Below, piece after piece: positions 33,410 to 44,940 of a DNA stretch of 64,000 bases. The DNA is from Moniliella sp. 'wahieum' (taxonomy: Eukaryota; Basidiomycota; Moniliellomycetes; Moniliellales; Moniliellaceae), in the NCBI GenBank assembly GCA_003971905.1, contig RSEE01000061.1, positions 310,001-374,000 on the forward strand, in the 5' to 3' direction. A program made the position numbers and the translations under genes. The notes beneath the pieces are model-generated. The model saw only the letters and a program-made list of their open reading frames with translations, searched no databases and had not been told where the DNA came from. Numbering within the stretch: the first letter of the stretch is position 1; each line of letters opens with the position of its first letter.

Positions 33410-35886
33410 ATGGAGAGCGCAACCCACTGCTGTCCACCTCAACATCCGCCCAGGCGAAGACACGCTGCTCCTCCCCCCTCTGTGCCCAGTCGGTGCGCAC
33501 GGCCTCCCATGGGCCCGTCCGATGCTGCTCGCACCCGCGGATCTTCGCCGCGCCTCTGCTCCTCCCCGCCCCCCACCGCCTCTCCCCCGCCGCGCCCAGG
33601 TGTGCTGGCCGCCGCGCTCGACCGCCTCCGCGCCGCCGTCGCCGTGCCCCCTGAGCCTGCGTCCGAGTCGCTCATTGCCGCCCGCGGGCTGGACGCTGAT
33701 CTCTACACGCCCCCCCTGGTCTTACGCTCCGCAACTCCCGCTCCGCCCCCCATGTGCTGCCGCCGCAGCACACCTCCACCTCCACCCCGCCTGCGTACCA
33801 TCCTGCCCCCCGTGCTGGTTGGCGCACGAGCAGCCCCCCCCCACTCTCTCCCACGCTCCCCCCCTCCCCCTTCCCGTCTCCATACCCGGATCGCCTCCCC
33901 CGCCCCGGCGGAAAGGCTTCCCTCTCCCACCGTCTCCTGCCCGATGCGCGCAGTGGCCCAGAGTCCGACCCGGATCCCACGCAAGGCACCGCCCAGTTTC
34001 GACGGTACCTAGCCTTCCATGCTTCGACGACAGTGTGCCTGGGCTCGATGGCGAAGGGGAGATGTTGGCTCCAACAGGGGTGGGCGGGGCAGTGCTGCGC
34101 AACGTGCCCAATGGTGTGCATCGCCCCTACGGCACAATGGCTGCCACCGGTGGCCATCACGCTACCCCCCGCCAGCGACCTGACTCGGAGCTGAGCATCA
34201 GTCAGAAACAACATGGGTGGTGGTACAACCTTTTTCGCCCACCTGCCAGCACGGTGGAGCGGTGGCTCAACTCATGGATCCAGCAATGGTCCATCCTTGT
34301 GCTGATTCCAAGCTGTATTGTACGTTCCTCTTCTCCCATGGCTAGCCCTATTGGATTGGGGGGGGGATGTAGCTGACGCGCTGACGCCTGATCCCATCCC
34401 CATCGTATTCAGGTATGGGTCTGGTGTGCCGTCCCGTTCCCCAAGTCCACCCTACTGATCCAAATGGTCCTTGGTGCGCCGGCCCAGCACCTCCGCCGTG
34501 GTGCGCCCCACCCCAATCGGTATCTCTCCCAGCCGATCCTGCGTCGGTTCCTGCGTCGGTTCCTGCGTCCCTGGGAATCCGGATCTTCACATTCATTCAC
34601 CTCTGGATGTCAGCGACCGAAGATCAAGTGTGGCGCTTCCCATGGACCTGGACGCTGCCGACCCTGTCGGTTGATGCGAACTTTTGGTTTTTTTCATCTT
34701 TTACTATGGCCTCTACTCGGCTGTCGGTTTGCTCTGGATCACCCAGCTTTTTACCCTATACGACTCAACTGGTGGCCCAAAGCGCTGGGCGCCAAGATTT
34801 CTTACTCCTTTTTCTGGCTCGCCTCGCTCGCTGTCGGATACGGATTGCACGAGTTGGATCTCTACCGCGGGCGACGGGCGCCTCGGACCCCTCTGACCCA
34901 AGCGGGGACGATGGTTGGGATTGGGAAGGGGACGATGTTCAATGGCAACGCAAGACCATGTGGGTGGGACTGACGTTTCTACGATGGCCATGCCGGCCCT
35001 GGTCTGTTTCGTCGGGTTGCGTCGGTCGGGACGGGCACGGTACAGTATGATGGTTACCGATCTCCAGCGCACCTTTCTCGAGCGACACAATCGCCGCATT
35101 CCGGCCTCCTACACTCGCTTTCTCTGGTTTATGATGGCGATCGGGATGGCCTTGGGTGCCCTGGTTTGGGCCAAGCCTATGCTTCCGTCTTTCTCTCCAC
35201 CTTGCCCCACTCGGGATTGAGGGCACGGCCTATGTGATGATCTGGCAAGGGACGGTGACTCTGTTGACGCTGGTCAGTAGCTGGGTGCTAAAGCAGCGTG
35301 CGCAGTCGAGCGTGAGCTTTTGTTTCGCTACTACTTTTTCCTCACGTACTTTATCTTTTAACCACGCAACTTGTTTGCCCGCCTCCAATCCTTCAACCAG
35401 TTTGCTCTGCTTCAACTGCTCTCGTCGTCTGGATCTGTATTTGGTATCCGATCTCCATGTCCGTCCGGCGCACCGTGCGGCGTCGTTCTTTGATCGCAGC
35501 CCAAGTCGTGGGAAGAGTACGCGGAAAATGTAGGACTGGCATTTTACCAGCGCAACCTAGCGCAGAACACGACAATGGTTGCCTTTTTGGGCTGGGTGTC
35601 CATCCTGCACTTTGGATCGAACCAAACCCTCTACCCGTTCTTTGCGTTTGGCGATGAATACGGGTACTCCAAGACGATGCTGGGTGCAAGCGCCATCTGG
35701 GCATCCGAGTTGGCTTCCGCGTTTGTCGCACGCGCACTGTGCAAGCATTTCTTTGGCGTCGACGTGACCAACCTCGGACTGGGCGATCTGCGCGCCTACC
35801 CGGAACTGGTCCCGACGTGTCTCTGGACTTCGGTCCATGTGTGCATGGAGATGCTGCTCTTTCTGATCAAATTGCCGTTCCGGTAA
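33410..35886 (+). CDS. Multipass membrane protein of unknown function
   Basis: After a Pro/Ser/Ala-rich disordered N-terminus of about 200 residues, the protein reads WYNLFRPPASTVERWLNSW, LVLIPSCIVWVWCAVPFP and DANFWFFLFFYYGLYSA. Then come SYTRFLWFMMAIGMALGALV, YYFFLTYFIFY, NTTMVAFLGWVSILHFGSNQ and VTNLGLGDLRAYPELVP. The end is VHVCMEMLLFLIKLPFR. I count about eight to ten hydrophobic segments. The order resembles a conserved fungal integral membrane family that I cannot name with confidence. One intron at 34320-34412 (GTACGT donor, GCTGAC branch, CAG acceptor) joins PSCI to VWVWC. Many frame changes occur, especially between 34430 and 34900. The start at 33410 is tentative; ATGs at 33509 and 33522 are alternatives. 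Confidence 0.6.
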
Positions 35887-36634
35887 ACGCGCCGCCACCC
35901 AGTATCTTTCGATGATTGGTTGAGCCTGTCTCCTGTTGCTTTTTGACTTGGATCCAGGATCCAGGATCGCGCACTCTGCATCTGCATATTCCCTCTCTGC
36001 TCTGTGTTTTCTTCTTCTCCTGTCTTGCTTCTCTTCTCTTCTCTTTCTCTTTCTTTCTCTTCTCTTCTCGCTTCCCCTACCGACGATACCACCGCGGCTT
36101 CGAATGTCCATCCAGTACCCTCTGATTTGTTGCAACTAGTCTAGCTGCCAGATCCTTTAACGATTGTCAGATCTTTTAAAGGGAGAAAGGGGGAGAGCGC
36201 ACGTCCAATAACGAGAATCAGCCATCTGTCCACTCGAGTCGTCTAGTTGGGATTGACAGCAGTCCGTGCCCAGGCCGGCGACGGACTATTCCTCTCCTGC
36301 TCATAGGAGTAGCGGTGTGTGCTGTAGCTTTGTCAACGTTGTCAACCTTTTCCGGAGGAGTTGGGAGGATGCTGGGCCCAAATACCCACCAAAGGGGAGA
36401 TATATCTAGGGGCGGTGGCCGTAGCAATCTAACCTACCTTGAAAAATCAGCTGCAGTCGTCAGACCAGTTACGTCAGGAGGTTCATTAGGGTTGGGTGGA
36501 CACTGCCCCTCGGCCGTTCCGAACCCCGTTTTTTTTCTTTTCCCTTCGGAGGCTGGAGGTGGCCTGGGGATGGTTCAGCTACGCTGACGCCGCTCCCCTG
36601 CCGCCTTGCCACCAATCTTACTTGGGTGCTCGAG
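35887..36634. other. Spacer with CT tract
   Basis: Intergenic, about 750 bp. A long CT-rich tract at about 36000-36070 (repeated TTCTCTTCTC) sits just downstream of the membrane-protein stop. No gene is recognised. The last 100 bp form the eIF5B 5' leader. Confidence 0.55.
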
Positions 36635-39600
36635 ATGGCAAAGAAGAAGGGAGGCCGCAAGGCCGCGAACGACGACTGGGAGGCCGAGCTGGGCGAAACC
36701 ATTCCGCCTGCGCAGCCCGCCACTGAGGACGCCGATGCGGCTCCTGCCCTGCCACTGCTGCGGCGGACGACGACTTTGGCGGTGGCTTGATGGCCAGCGT
36801 CCAGGCCGCGTCCAAGAAAGGCAAGAAGAACAAGAAGAAGAATGAAGTCAATTGGGACGAACTGGAGGCTGAAGCAGCGGAAATCACGGGCGAAGCACCG
36901 GCCCCTGCCCAGGCCAACAGGGGCAGAACCGGCCGCTGCCGCTCCGGCGCCTCAGCCTGCTGCTGCCGAGCCGGCCAAGCCTGCTGATGAGCCCGAGGTC
37001 CCAAAGGTACGTTTGCTCACAGTTGCAACACGCTGATGTGCTGACCTGGAACGCCTTTGCAGCTTTTGACGAAGAAGGAGAAGGAGCGCCTGAAAAAGGA
37101 AAAGGAGAAGGCGGCCAAGAAGGCTGCAGCCGACGCCAAGCGTGCCGCGGCGGACGCCCAACCTAAATCCGAACCCACCGCTGCAGGAGATGGGGCTGAA
37201 AACGATGATGATGCCGCTTCCAACTCGAAGGCAAGAATAAGAAGAAGGGTGCCGCGGGTGGAGACAAGGCCCCCGCCGGTGGCAAGAAGCCGTCGGGCGC
37301 ACTGGCTATGCTCCGCGCCCAGATGGAGGCACGCAAGAAGGCTGAAGAGGAGGCTCGCTTGGCTGAGGAGGCAGAACGCAAGCGGATCGAAGAGGAGGAA
37401 CGCAAGGAGCGTGAGGAAGCGGAGGCCAAGGAGGCTGCCGCTTGGCCAAGAAGGAAAAGGAGCGTCTCAAGAAAGAGCAGCTGCGTAAGGAAGGCAAGCT
37501 GCTCACCCCGGCCGAAAAGAAGAAGCAGAAGGAGGCTGAGCAGCGACTGAAGGCCATGATTGCTGCGGGCCAAGTATCGGCAGATGTGCTCGAGCGGCGC
37601 AATGCGCCCGCCGAGGGAGGAGAGAAGAAAAAGCGTGTCGTATATGACAATGGCAAGAAGAAGAAGAAGACGCCTCCTACAGCGGAGGAGATTGCGGCCC
37701 AAGAGGCTGCTGCTGCTGCTGCGGCCCGCAAGAAAGCAGAAGAGGAAGCTCGCCTCCGCGAGGAGGAGGCCCGTAAAGCAAGGCGGCCGAACAGAAAAAA
37801 CCCCGCTGACGACGACGATGATGGCCTGGATGACTGGGACGCCGAGTCGAACGAGAATGGTGACGGAGACGACCTGGACGATTGGGACGCTGACTCGGAC
37901 GAGGAGGCTGATGAGAAACCTAAAAAGACTGCCACGTCTGCTCCAAAGGCGGCGCACCGAAGAAGGCCGGGGCCAATGGTCAGAAGGCGGCTCCTGCCCC
38001 CTCGGACTCTGAGGATTCGGAAGATGACTCGGAGGAGGAAAGCTCAGATGAGGAGCTGACGACTCGGCAAAAGATGGAGCAGGCGCGGAAGGAGGAGGCA
38101 CACGAGCGTAGGTTGAAGCGGCACGAGGAGGCGATGCAGGCTCGGTCCAAGGACAACCTTCGTCGCCAATCTGTTGTATTTTGGGTCACGTCGACACGGG
38201 TAAGACCAAGTTGCTCGACAAGATCCGCCAGACGAACGTCCAGGAAGGTGAGGCAGGTGGTATCACACAACAGATTGGTGCCACCTACTTCCCCGTAGAG
38301 AACATCAAAGCAAAGACCCGGGTAATTGATCCGAAGGGTGAATTTGAGTACAAGATTCCTGGTCTCCTTGTCATTGACACGCCTGGTCACGAGTCGTTCA
38401 CCAACCTCCGCTCCCGTGGTACTTCGCTTTGCAACATTGCCATTCTTGTCATTGACATTATGCATGGTCTCGAGCCGCAAACGATCGAGTCGATCCGCTT
38501 GCTGCGTGACAGTAAGACGCCGTTCATTGTCGCCCTCAACAAAATCGACCGTCTCTACGGCTGGCAGGCGACCCCCAACAATGGTTTCCGTCTCAGCTGG
38601 GAAAACCAGAACCGGGGGACTCAATCTGAGTTTGAGGACCGCCTCAAGGCGGTTCGGGTGGCGCTTGCGGAGCAGGGCCTCAACGCCGAGCTTTACTTCA
38701 AGAACAAGGATGTGCGCAAGACCGTATCCCTTGTTCCCACTTCGGCTCACACGGGCGAGGGCATCCCTGACATGCTCCAGCTGCTCACCCAGCTTACTCA
38801 GACCCGGATGAGCGGTGCACTGATGTACCTCTCCGAATTGGAGGCGACCGTACTCGAGGTCAAGGTTATCGAGGGTTTGGGTACTACAATTGATGTCGTG
38901 CTAGCAATGGTATCCTTCACGAAGGCGACCGGATTGTGGTGGCCGGGCTGAATGGACAAGCGATCGTGACTCAAGTTCGTGCGCTGCTCACGCCGCAACC
39001 GCTGAAGGAGATGCGTGTCAAGGGCTCCTATGTCCACCACAAGGAGATCAAGGCCGCGATGGGCGTTAAAATTGCTGCTCCTGATCTGGAGCAGGCTGTG
39101 GCAGGCTCGCGCCTTCTGGTTGTCGGCCCGGACGATGACGAGGACGATCTCAAGGACGAGGTGATGGGCGACCTTACCTCGCTTCTCAACAGCATTGACC
39201 GCTCGGGGCGGGGTGTGTCGGTGCAGGCATCGACCCTGGGCTCGCTCGAGGCGCTGCTCGAGTTCCTCAAGCAGAGCAAGATCCCTGTATCGAGCGTTAA
39301 CATTGGTCCTGTGTACAAGAAGGATGTGATGCGCACGGCGACCATGCTGGAAAAGGCGCCCGAGTTTGCTGCCATGCTCTGCTTTGACGTTGAGGTTGAC
39401 AAGGACGCGGCTCGGTTGGCTGAAGAGCTGGGCATCCGTATCTTCCAAGCCGACATTATTTACCATCTCTTTGACGCATTTACTGCATACAATCAAGAGA
39501 TCTTGGCAAACGCCGTGCCGCTGCCGCTCGTCGCGGTCTGGCCCTGCCGTCTTCGCATCCTGCACGTGTTTACCAACCGTTCGCCGTTGATTCGGTGTGG

Positions 39601-39947
39601 ACATTATCGATGGATCGCTGCGCGTGGGAACGCCCTTGGCGGTCGTCAAGGTTGACCCGGCAACAAAAAAGAAGACGACGGTGGACCTGGGGCGGGTGGT
39701 ATCCCTGCAGATTAACAAGACGGACAAACAACTGGTGACCAAGAAGGAGGTGGGTGCCGGTGTGGCCGTCAAGATTGAGAATGACCACAAGATCGAGGTC
39801 GGCAAACAGATCCTCGAGTCGGACGAGATTGTGTCCAAGATCTCGCGCGCGTCGATTGACAGCTTGAAGGACTTGTTCTGGGACACGGTCTCTACCGACG
39901 AAAAGAGGCTGATCAAAAAGCTCAAGGGCGTGCTCGACATTCCTTGA
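36635..39947 (+). CDS. FUN12: Translation initiation factor eIF5B
   Basis: Translational GTPase that promotes ribosomal subunit joining. Start [16 protein letters not shown]. Residues 1 to about 490 are the usual charged Lys/Glu/Ala-rich region with coiled-coil runs ([17 protein letters not shown]) and acidic patches ([23 protein letters not shown]). The G domain shows G1 GHVDTGKTK, switch 1 [14 protein letters not shown]3 DTPGHESF, G4 NKID and G5 SAHTGEG. Domain II begins near LEATVLEVK. Domain III is at [23 protein letters not shown] and [11 protein letters not shown], and domain IV at [19 protein letters not shown] to [13 protein letters not shown]. It ends [12 protein letters not shown]. 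The intron at 37007-37062 has a GTACGT donor and CTGAC branch. The C-terminal GTPase half is nearly frame-clean. Identified losses include one A near 38902 and two bases near 39594. Confidence 0.96.
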
Positions 39948-40122
39948 TTGCTGGGTTAACGTTTACTCTTGTCCGCCGTCAGATCCCATTGGTTATCTAC
40001 CCTACATTTTTTCCATACTATCGATCTTGTTGTTCGTCCAATTGGATTGACAGAAAGAAGGGAGCGCAGTAGAGACAACCAAGCAAAGATGACGTCCATC
40101 AGGGAGAAAAGAAGGGACAAAA
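39948..40122. other. Short convergent 3' spacer
   Basis: Only about 175 bp separate the stop codons of the convergent eIF5B and oxidoreductase genes, so their 3' UTRs probably overlap. Confidence 0.6.
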
Positions 40123-41588
40123 TTAGAAGGCTTTGAATTTGGCGGCAGCACTGGCGTCGTACAGCTCCGTGGTAATTTGGAAGCCCCGTACTTGACCAAC
40201 CGCTCGGGCAGGGTAGGCCCCAAAAGCGGACTGGTCAAAATGCCGGGGGCAGGATCCTGTTCTGTGGCGGCTCGAGCGTCGTCAAGGCTACCTCGGCAAT
40301 GAGAGTGGCCGTCTTAAGGTACCCCGGGTCTGAAACGAGGCCACAAAAAGTTAGTAGCGAGGCCAAGTCAAGGCGTAAGAGAAGCAACGTACCTCCACGG
40401 CAACTCATGTATGTGATCGCTTTTCGCCTGTCACCGCAACGGCAACTGTACGCATATCGAGAAAACCCGACTCACCTCTACAGCCCCCAAAAGTTATATC
40501 CAATCGGAAACTGAAACGGAATGGGGGAGAGAAGAAACGTACGTTCCAGGTGAAGCCCAACTGTCTGGGAGCGCCTTGAACCAGCAAGAGGCGGCAAGTA
40601 GGCCATGAGGAAGGAATTGCCAAGCTGATGAGACTAAAGGAGCTGCCATCCACCGGAAGGGCATCACAGGTCCGTCATGGTATTGGAAACGATCCATAGC
40701 GGTACTTGGGCTGGGATTGGAGCAGCCCCCAAGTCCGGTTGACGATCCGGTTGTTGTGAGGAGAGAGAGGGAAGAAGGCCATGACATGGTTCGGCCCAAA
40801 TCCCAGGGCCGGTGTGACGAGAGAAGTAAGGATGCTATGCTCCCCCCACTCGGGACGGAAGGCGACAGGACATCCGCATACAGTGGCCGCATCTCCCATC
40901 GACGAACAGCGAGAGCCTGGCCGGAGCGAGGCGAAACGGTAGCCTCGAGCCCGGCGCGGGTCATTTCTACCCCCGACATGAGTGTTCCCTTGCTGATACC
41001 ACCTCCAACGCGCATGGAGCAGTAGACATCGGCCACGCCAGCCTGGCCAGAGACTTGTTGCACTTTTTGGGCCACGAGAAAGGTAGAGAGTCAAAAGGCA
41101 CCGCTACGCCAAACCAAAGTCAGTAGGGTGCAAGCAGAGGGAGACGAGGAAGAAAAAGAAACGAACAGTCAAACCCAGCGCTAGGGACGATGACTGAGCC
41201 GGCCTCTTGGGCAGTCGATCCAAATTCGCGCAGCAAGTCAGCGTAGTACCGGCTCTCGCCAGTCAAATCAGTGTAATGACGCTTTTGGCGCACGCACTCG
41301 GCCACCAGCGCGCGCGCATTGCACTTGCCAAACGGGCCGACCAAGTTGATCACCACACGGGCGCGGGAAACCATCGCCTGGAGCGACGACGGCTCGGCGA
41401 CATTGGCAACAATCGTGGGCACGGGGCGGGAGAGCTGGGCTTGGACCGCAGCGAGCTTGCTGGCGCTGCGGCCGGCGATGGCGAACGTGGGCTGGGCGGG
41501 GTGGGCGAGATACTTGGAGACGAGCAGGCCGGTGAATCCCGTGGCGCCAAACACCCACGTCGACCTGGTCGGGTACGGTCGCTGCCAT
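40123..41588 (-). CDS. Saccharopine dehydrogenase-like oxidoreductase
   Basis: Rossmann-fold protein of the saccharopine dehydrogenase-like (SCCPDH / trans-acting enoyl reductase) group found in fungi and animals. The nucleotide-binding start reads VFGATGFTGLLVSKYLA, then FAIAGRSASKLAAVQ, VINLVGPFG and HYTDLTGESRYYADLL. The conserved GFDSVPFDSL lies across an intron at 41104-41166. The central part shows VYCSMRVGGGISKGTL. The C-terminal DPGYLKTATLIAEVALTTLE follows a second intron at 40330-40392 (GTACGT donor, CTAAC branch). A third intron is likely at 40478-40542 (GTACGT donor). The end reads GFQITTELYDASAAAKF. Its substrate is unknown; true lysine-pathway saccharopine reductase is less likely because the N-terminal FGATGFTG form is typical of the SCCPDH group. 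Frame changes are frequent in the middle. It is divergent from the WW-domain gene. Confidence 0.82.
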
Positions 41589-42020
41589 GGTGTGCACGGC
41601 GACGATGGCGGCGGGGGGGAAAGCGGCGGGGGCGAGCTGCTTTGGCTGCGTACTCAGGCTGAGTTGAAGGTGAAGGCTGTCGCGGCAGGGGCGGACAGCG
41701 GCAAGGCGTGAATGCAGGATGCAGCTTTCAAATTGGCTGGGCATGAACGTTGAACGTTCAACTTGATACTGCACGGTTGCATGTGGGCCAAGGCGTCGCT
41801 GATCCATAATCACACACCGTGATTCACGTGGGCTGTGGGAGCCCCCAAGCGCACAGCAGTGCGCGCAGACAGAAGCTGTGTCTGTCAGGCAGATCTCCAG
41901 TTCAGATGTCCATGATATGGATACAGGAGGCCATGGCGTGGTGTGGCTTACTCGGCTTGACATTGCTTCCTGCCCACACCACCTCTTCGGCTTCGTGCGC
42001 ACCCTCCGCCCCCCATCCCA
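41589..42020. promoter_or_regulatory. Divergent promoter with TTGAACGTTCAA palindrome
   Basis: A 432-bp intergenic region between the oxidoreductase (-) and WW-domain (+) starts. It contains a perfect 12-base palindrome, TTGAACGTTCAA, at about 41751-41762, some 165 bp from the oxidoreductase start, with a further GAACG half-site just before it. The same core occurs near 7760, 16843, 19033, 47870 and 58046. A regulatory role is inference. Confidence 0.4.
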
Positions 42021-42886
42021 ATGGGACTCTTTTCCCACTCGCACAAGAGCTCCGACGGCGGCGCCCCGCCTGCCCACCACAGCGTCGCCTGCCGCCGCCG
42101 CTCCCCGAGCCCAACAGCAGCCCGAGGACCCGCGCCCCCTCCCGCCTGGACCAAGCAGTTCGACCCGCAGTACAACCGCTGGTTCTACGTCGACACGCGC
42201 GCCACCCCGCCCCGCTCCATCTGGGTGCACCCGTTGGACGAGCCGGGCAGCAGAACGGCCCAAGCTATGCGCCTCCGCCGGGCCCGCCCCCGAGCCAGGC
42301 CGCGCCCCCGCGCCACGCACCACAAGCGTATCCGCCCCAGGGCTACGCTCCCCAGGGCTACGCGCCACAAGGGTATGCGCCCCCGCCGCAGCAGTATCTC
42401 CCCCAACAACCGCCGGTCGTGGTGCAAGCCCAGCCGCCCAGGCGCCATGGCTTGTTTGGTGGTGGCGGCGGCGGAGGAAGGATGGGCGGCATGGGCGGGG
42501 CAGCACTGGGCCTGGGAGGCGGGCTGCTGGGCGGAATGTTACTGGAGGATGCGATTGGTACGTTTTGCTAGTTCCCCTTTCTTGGGGGATTCGTTGTCAC
42601 CAGACTGACGATGGCGATGCGCCGGGATGCAGACGACCGTGAGGAAGAGGCCTACCAGCAGGGATTTGAAAATGGCCGGATGGAGGATAGCCATGACAAC
42701 GGCAACATGGACAATAACTATGACAACGGTAACATGGACAATAACTATGACAATGGCGACATGGACAATAACTATGACAATGGCGACATGGACAACAACT
42801 TTGACAATGGCGACATGGACAACAACTTTGACTCTGGCGGAGACTTTGGCGGGGGTGACATGGACTTTGGTGGAGGCGACTGGTAG
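42021..42886 (+). CDS. WW-domain protein with Gly/Asn-rich repeat tail
   Basis: A small protein of about 260 residues. An N-terminal leader, MGLFSHSHKSSDGG, is followed by a WW domain: AWTKQFDPQYNRWFYVDT, then PPRSIWVHPLDEPG. The second conserved Trp is at the SIWVHP position, as usual in fungal WW proteins of this type. Next come a Pro/Gln/Tyr region with GYAPQ repeats, a Gly-rich hydrophobic stretch (ALGLGGGLLGGMLL), an intron at 42558-42632 (GTACGT donor, CTGAC branch, CAG acceptor), and REEEAYQQGFENG. Five tandem 9-residue units of the form DNGDMDNNY follow, before a GGDMDFGGGDW end. WW domains bind Pro-rich or PPxY ligands; the partner is unknown. One missing G in the EPGQQ block moves the frame. 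It is divergent from the oxidoreductase gene. Confidence 0.8.
42694..42835 (+). repeat. 27-bp tandem repeat, about five copies, coding
   Basis: Five in-frame copies of a 27-base unit encoding DNGDMDNNY or close variants (N/D at the third position, Y/F at the ninth). Copies differ by few bases, so the array is young or kept homogeneous. It lies entirely within the last exon of the WW-domain gene. Confidence 0.85.
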
Positions 42887-43873
42887 GATGCTGCTGGAAT
42901 CGATCCCATATTTGCATCCTGTCTGTTGTTGGGACGGGAATGGTAGCACGCTCGATGGCCGGGAACCCGGTCGGGACTTGACCCTATTTTTGCAGCAACA
43001 GTCTCCGGCGATCGATCATCCACAAAGGTCGGCTGGCCCTTTTACATGAAATGCACAGCAGTATTGCCACCCCACCCACAACCACCACCGCAGCAACCCC
43101 AACCATTACGTTGTGCTGCTCATGCCTCTTGTTTCCCCTCGCCTCTAGGTAAGAGCGTGATCAGACCACTAACCCTCCGTGGAAGGGCAAGAGAGGAGCG
43201 ATCCCAGTCTTTCTTCCATTGGAGTGGGATTTCGAAGGCAATGCCGATCCCATGGCCTCCCAGGGAGAGTAAATGAACAGTGGAGATGAATGGTTTGCCT
43301 AGTGCACACGCTCAAGCCCGTACCCTGCGGTACTATCCCCGTAGTCCTGGCATGCGGCCCTCCGTCCGGCGAGACGGATCAAGTGATCCACTCTGGTTCG
43401 GTCCAAGCTGCTCTGGGTTTGAGACCGCAGGCTCAGCCTCAGCACAGACGTTAACTTGGCTTGGCGACCTCTATCGTATTGCATCCCGACTTCCCTTTGG
43501 TGTTGCTACTTTCCTTTCCCTTTCTCGCTTTTGGACCGAGCCCTCACACTCTCTTTTTCTCCCCCTGTGGTAGCCTGGTTGGGAACCAACTCGATGGCGC
43601 GGCCGCCAACGTTGTAACGTCTTTTCAGCCCGCCCATCACACAGAGCATGTACATTCGTGTTGGCCCTTCGCTTGTTTGCGCGTGGAAAACCTCTTTCGT
43701 CTGCAGCAGGCCTGGGTGGGCTGGGAAAAGATGATGGCACTGGCTTTTGGGTTTTCTAGTCCCGGTAACCGCCTTAGGCGCTCACACGTAAGGCCCTCGG
43801 CCCCATTTTCTACGCCCCCCCGGCTAAGTTGTATACTATGGTGCGCAGGCAGACACGTAGATGACATATGGGG
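42887..43873. other. Spacer, no recognised gene
   Basis: Just under 1 kb downstream of the WW-domain gene and of the minus-strand gene at 43874. Several short open frames exist on both strands. None is recognised. Confidence 0.5.
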
Positions 43874-44625
43874 CTAGTCGACAGACATGGCGCATTTCTT
43901 CCTGCTTTGCAAACGGCCGCGCAAGAAGGCGCGGAATGCATCCTTGCCAACCAAACGGGGCCGAGGTGAGACTGTTGAGGTTGTGACAAGAGCGCCAACG
44001 GGCTGGAGCGGCTGGAATCAATCACAAAAAGCAACCAGGGTCAGTCAACCATACAGAATGGTGCGCCAGGAAGGCGCCATGGGAGCAAGAGAAGCCTCAG
44101 CCCCGCATTGTGCGGCAGGAGGTATCGGCCAGGCGGCCGCCTCATTAAATCAGTTTTTGGAAACATCCTCGGAGCGGCTGGACACGACAACTTACCTGCA
44201 GATGGAGGCGGTGAGCAGCGATCCCATCTCCCCCCGCCGCGCCAGAAAAAGAATTTCGACCGCAGCGCGGAACTGAGTTCCAGTCTCCACCTCCACCGCG
44301 GGAGCGGAATCAGGTGGAGAGCCAAGCACTGCAATATTAGAAGCCAACGCACGCAGGGTCTCATGAAATTTCACTCGCCCTCGGTCCATATTGCTTCGGC
44401 CCAAATACAAACCCTAACCCCAGTCATTTGTCCTTTCACTCGTACCCGAGGGGGGGCAGCATCGATCGGTACGCGATCAGTTAGTTGTAGCTGGTCTAAT
44501 GACCCTCCCTGGGATTCCACCTGATATCGCCCTTCTTCTGCCCACCCGGGTACCCACCGTGTATCCATGGAACCGCTAACCGCTCGCTGCCGATGCTGGA
44601 CCATCACAGAACGGCTAGAGGTCAT
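43874..44625 (-). CDS. Hypothetical two-exon gene
   Basis: A probable minus-strand gene. Exon 1 runs from ATG at 44625 (MTSSRSVMVQHRQRAV) through a stretch that looks strongly coding, VKFHETLRALASNIAVLG then FRAAVEILFLARRGEMGSLL. The intron at 44012-44195 has a GTAAGT donor, a TGACTGAC branch region and a CCAG acceptor. Exon 2 reads PVGALVTTSTVSPRPRLVGK and DAFRAFLRGRLQSRKKCA before a TAG. Exon 1 needs at least one frame change near 44390. Helical, amphipathic composition would fit a small subunit of a larger complex, but I cannot name it. The intron is about three times longer than others in the window. Confidence 0.4.
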
Positions 44626-44940
44626 ACTCGTATCTCTCTTTTTCTTTTGTTCATACGGCCGAAAAAGCCCTTATAATCATCCTGTTCAAGCGCGTTCCCC
44701 ACCTCTCACATCGCCTCTCTTGCCTCGTTGATCCTGGCCGATCCACTTGGTCGGATTGCCAAGGAGTCATCTCCCCAGTTCCCCCAGCGCTGCGGGAACA
44801 GAAGAGAAGGGTTTTTCCCTGTAGTAGTAACGTGTGTCTGAAGCTGAATCTGAATCTGGATCTGGGACTGGGACTGGCTCTTTGTTGCCTGTGGATCTGT
44901 ACTACTGAAGACGGCCATGAAGTGCCCGCGCTGAAGCTGT
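44626..44940. other. Spacer, possible 3' part of the Ecl1-like gene
   Basis: On minus, a frame running down to 44706 and starting MAVFSSTDPQATKSQSQS, with SQIQIQIQL repeats, is uninterrupted and could be the last exon of the upstream zinc-protein gene. I could not connect it by a clear intron. Confidence 0.3.

Noticed and set aside
38798-39940. 380-codon open frame on - opposite eIF5B
   Set aside because: Antisense shadow of the eIF5B GTPase and C-terminal domains, which are unmistakable on +.
41268-42506. 412-codon open frame on - across the divergent promoter
   Set aside because: It joins an alternative frame of the oxidoreductase gene with antisense of the WW-domain gene. No conserved protein is encoded.
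42694-42835. 27-bp repeats considered as a CRISPR array
   Set aside because: The units are directly adjacent with no spacers, lie in frame in an exon and encode a 9-residue repeat. The genome is fungal.
44405-44425. CCCTAACCCC-like sequence as an interstitial telomere
   Set aside because: Only about one and a half units; also GGGTTAGGGTGGGG near 53268. Too short to mean more than chance.
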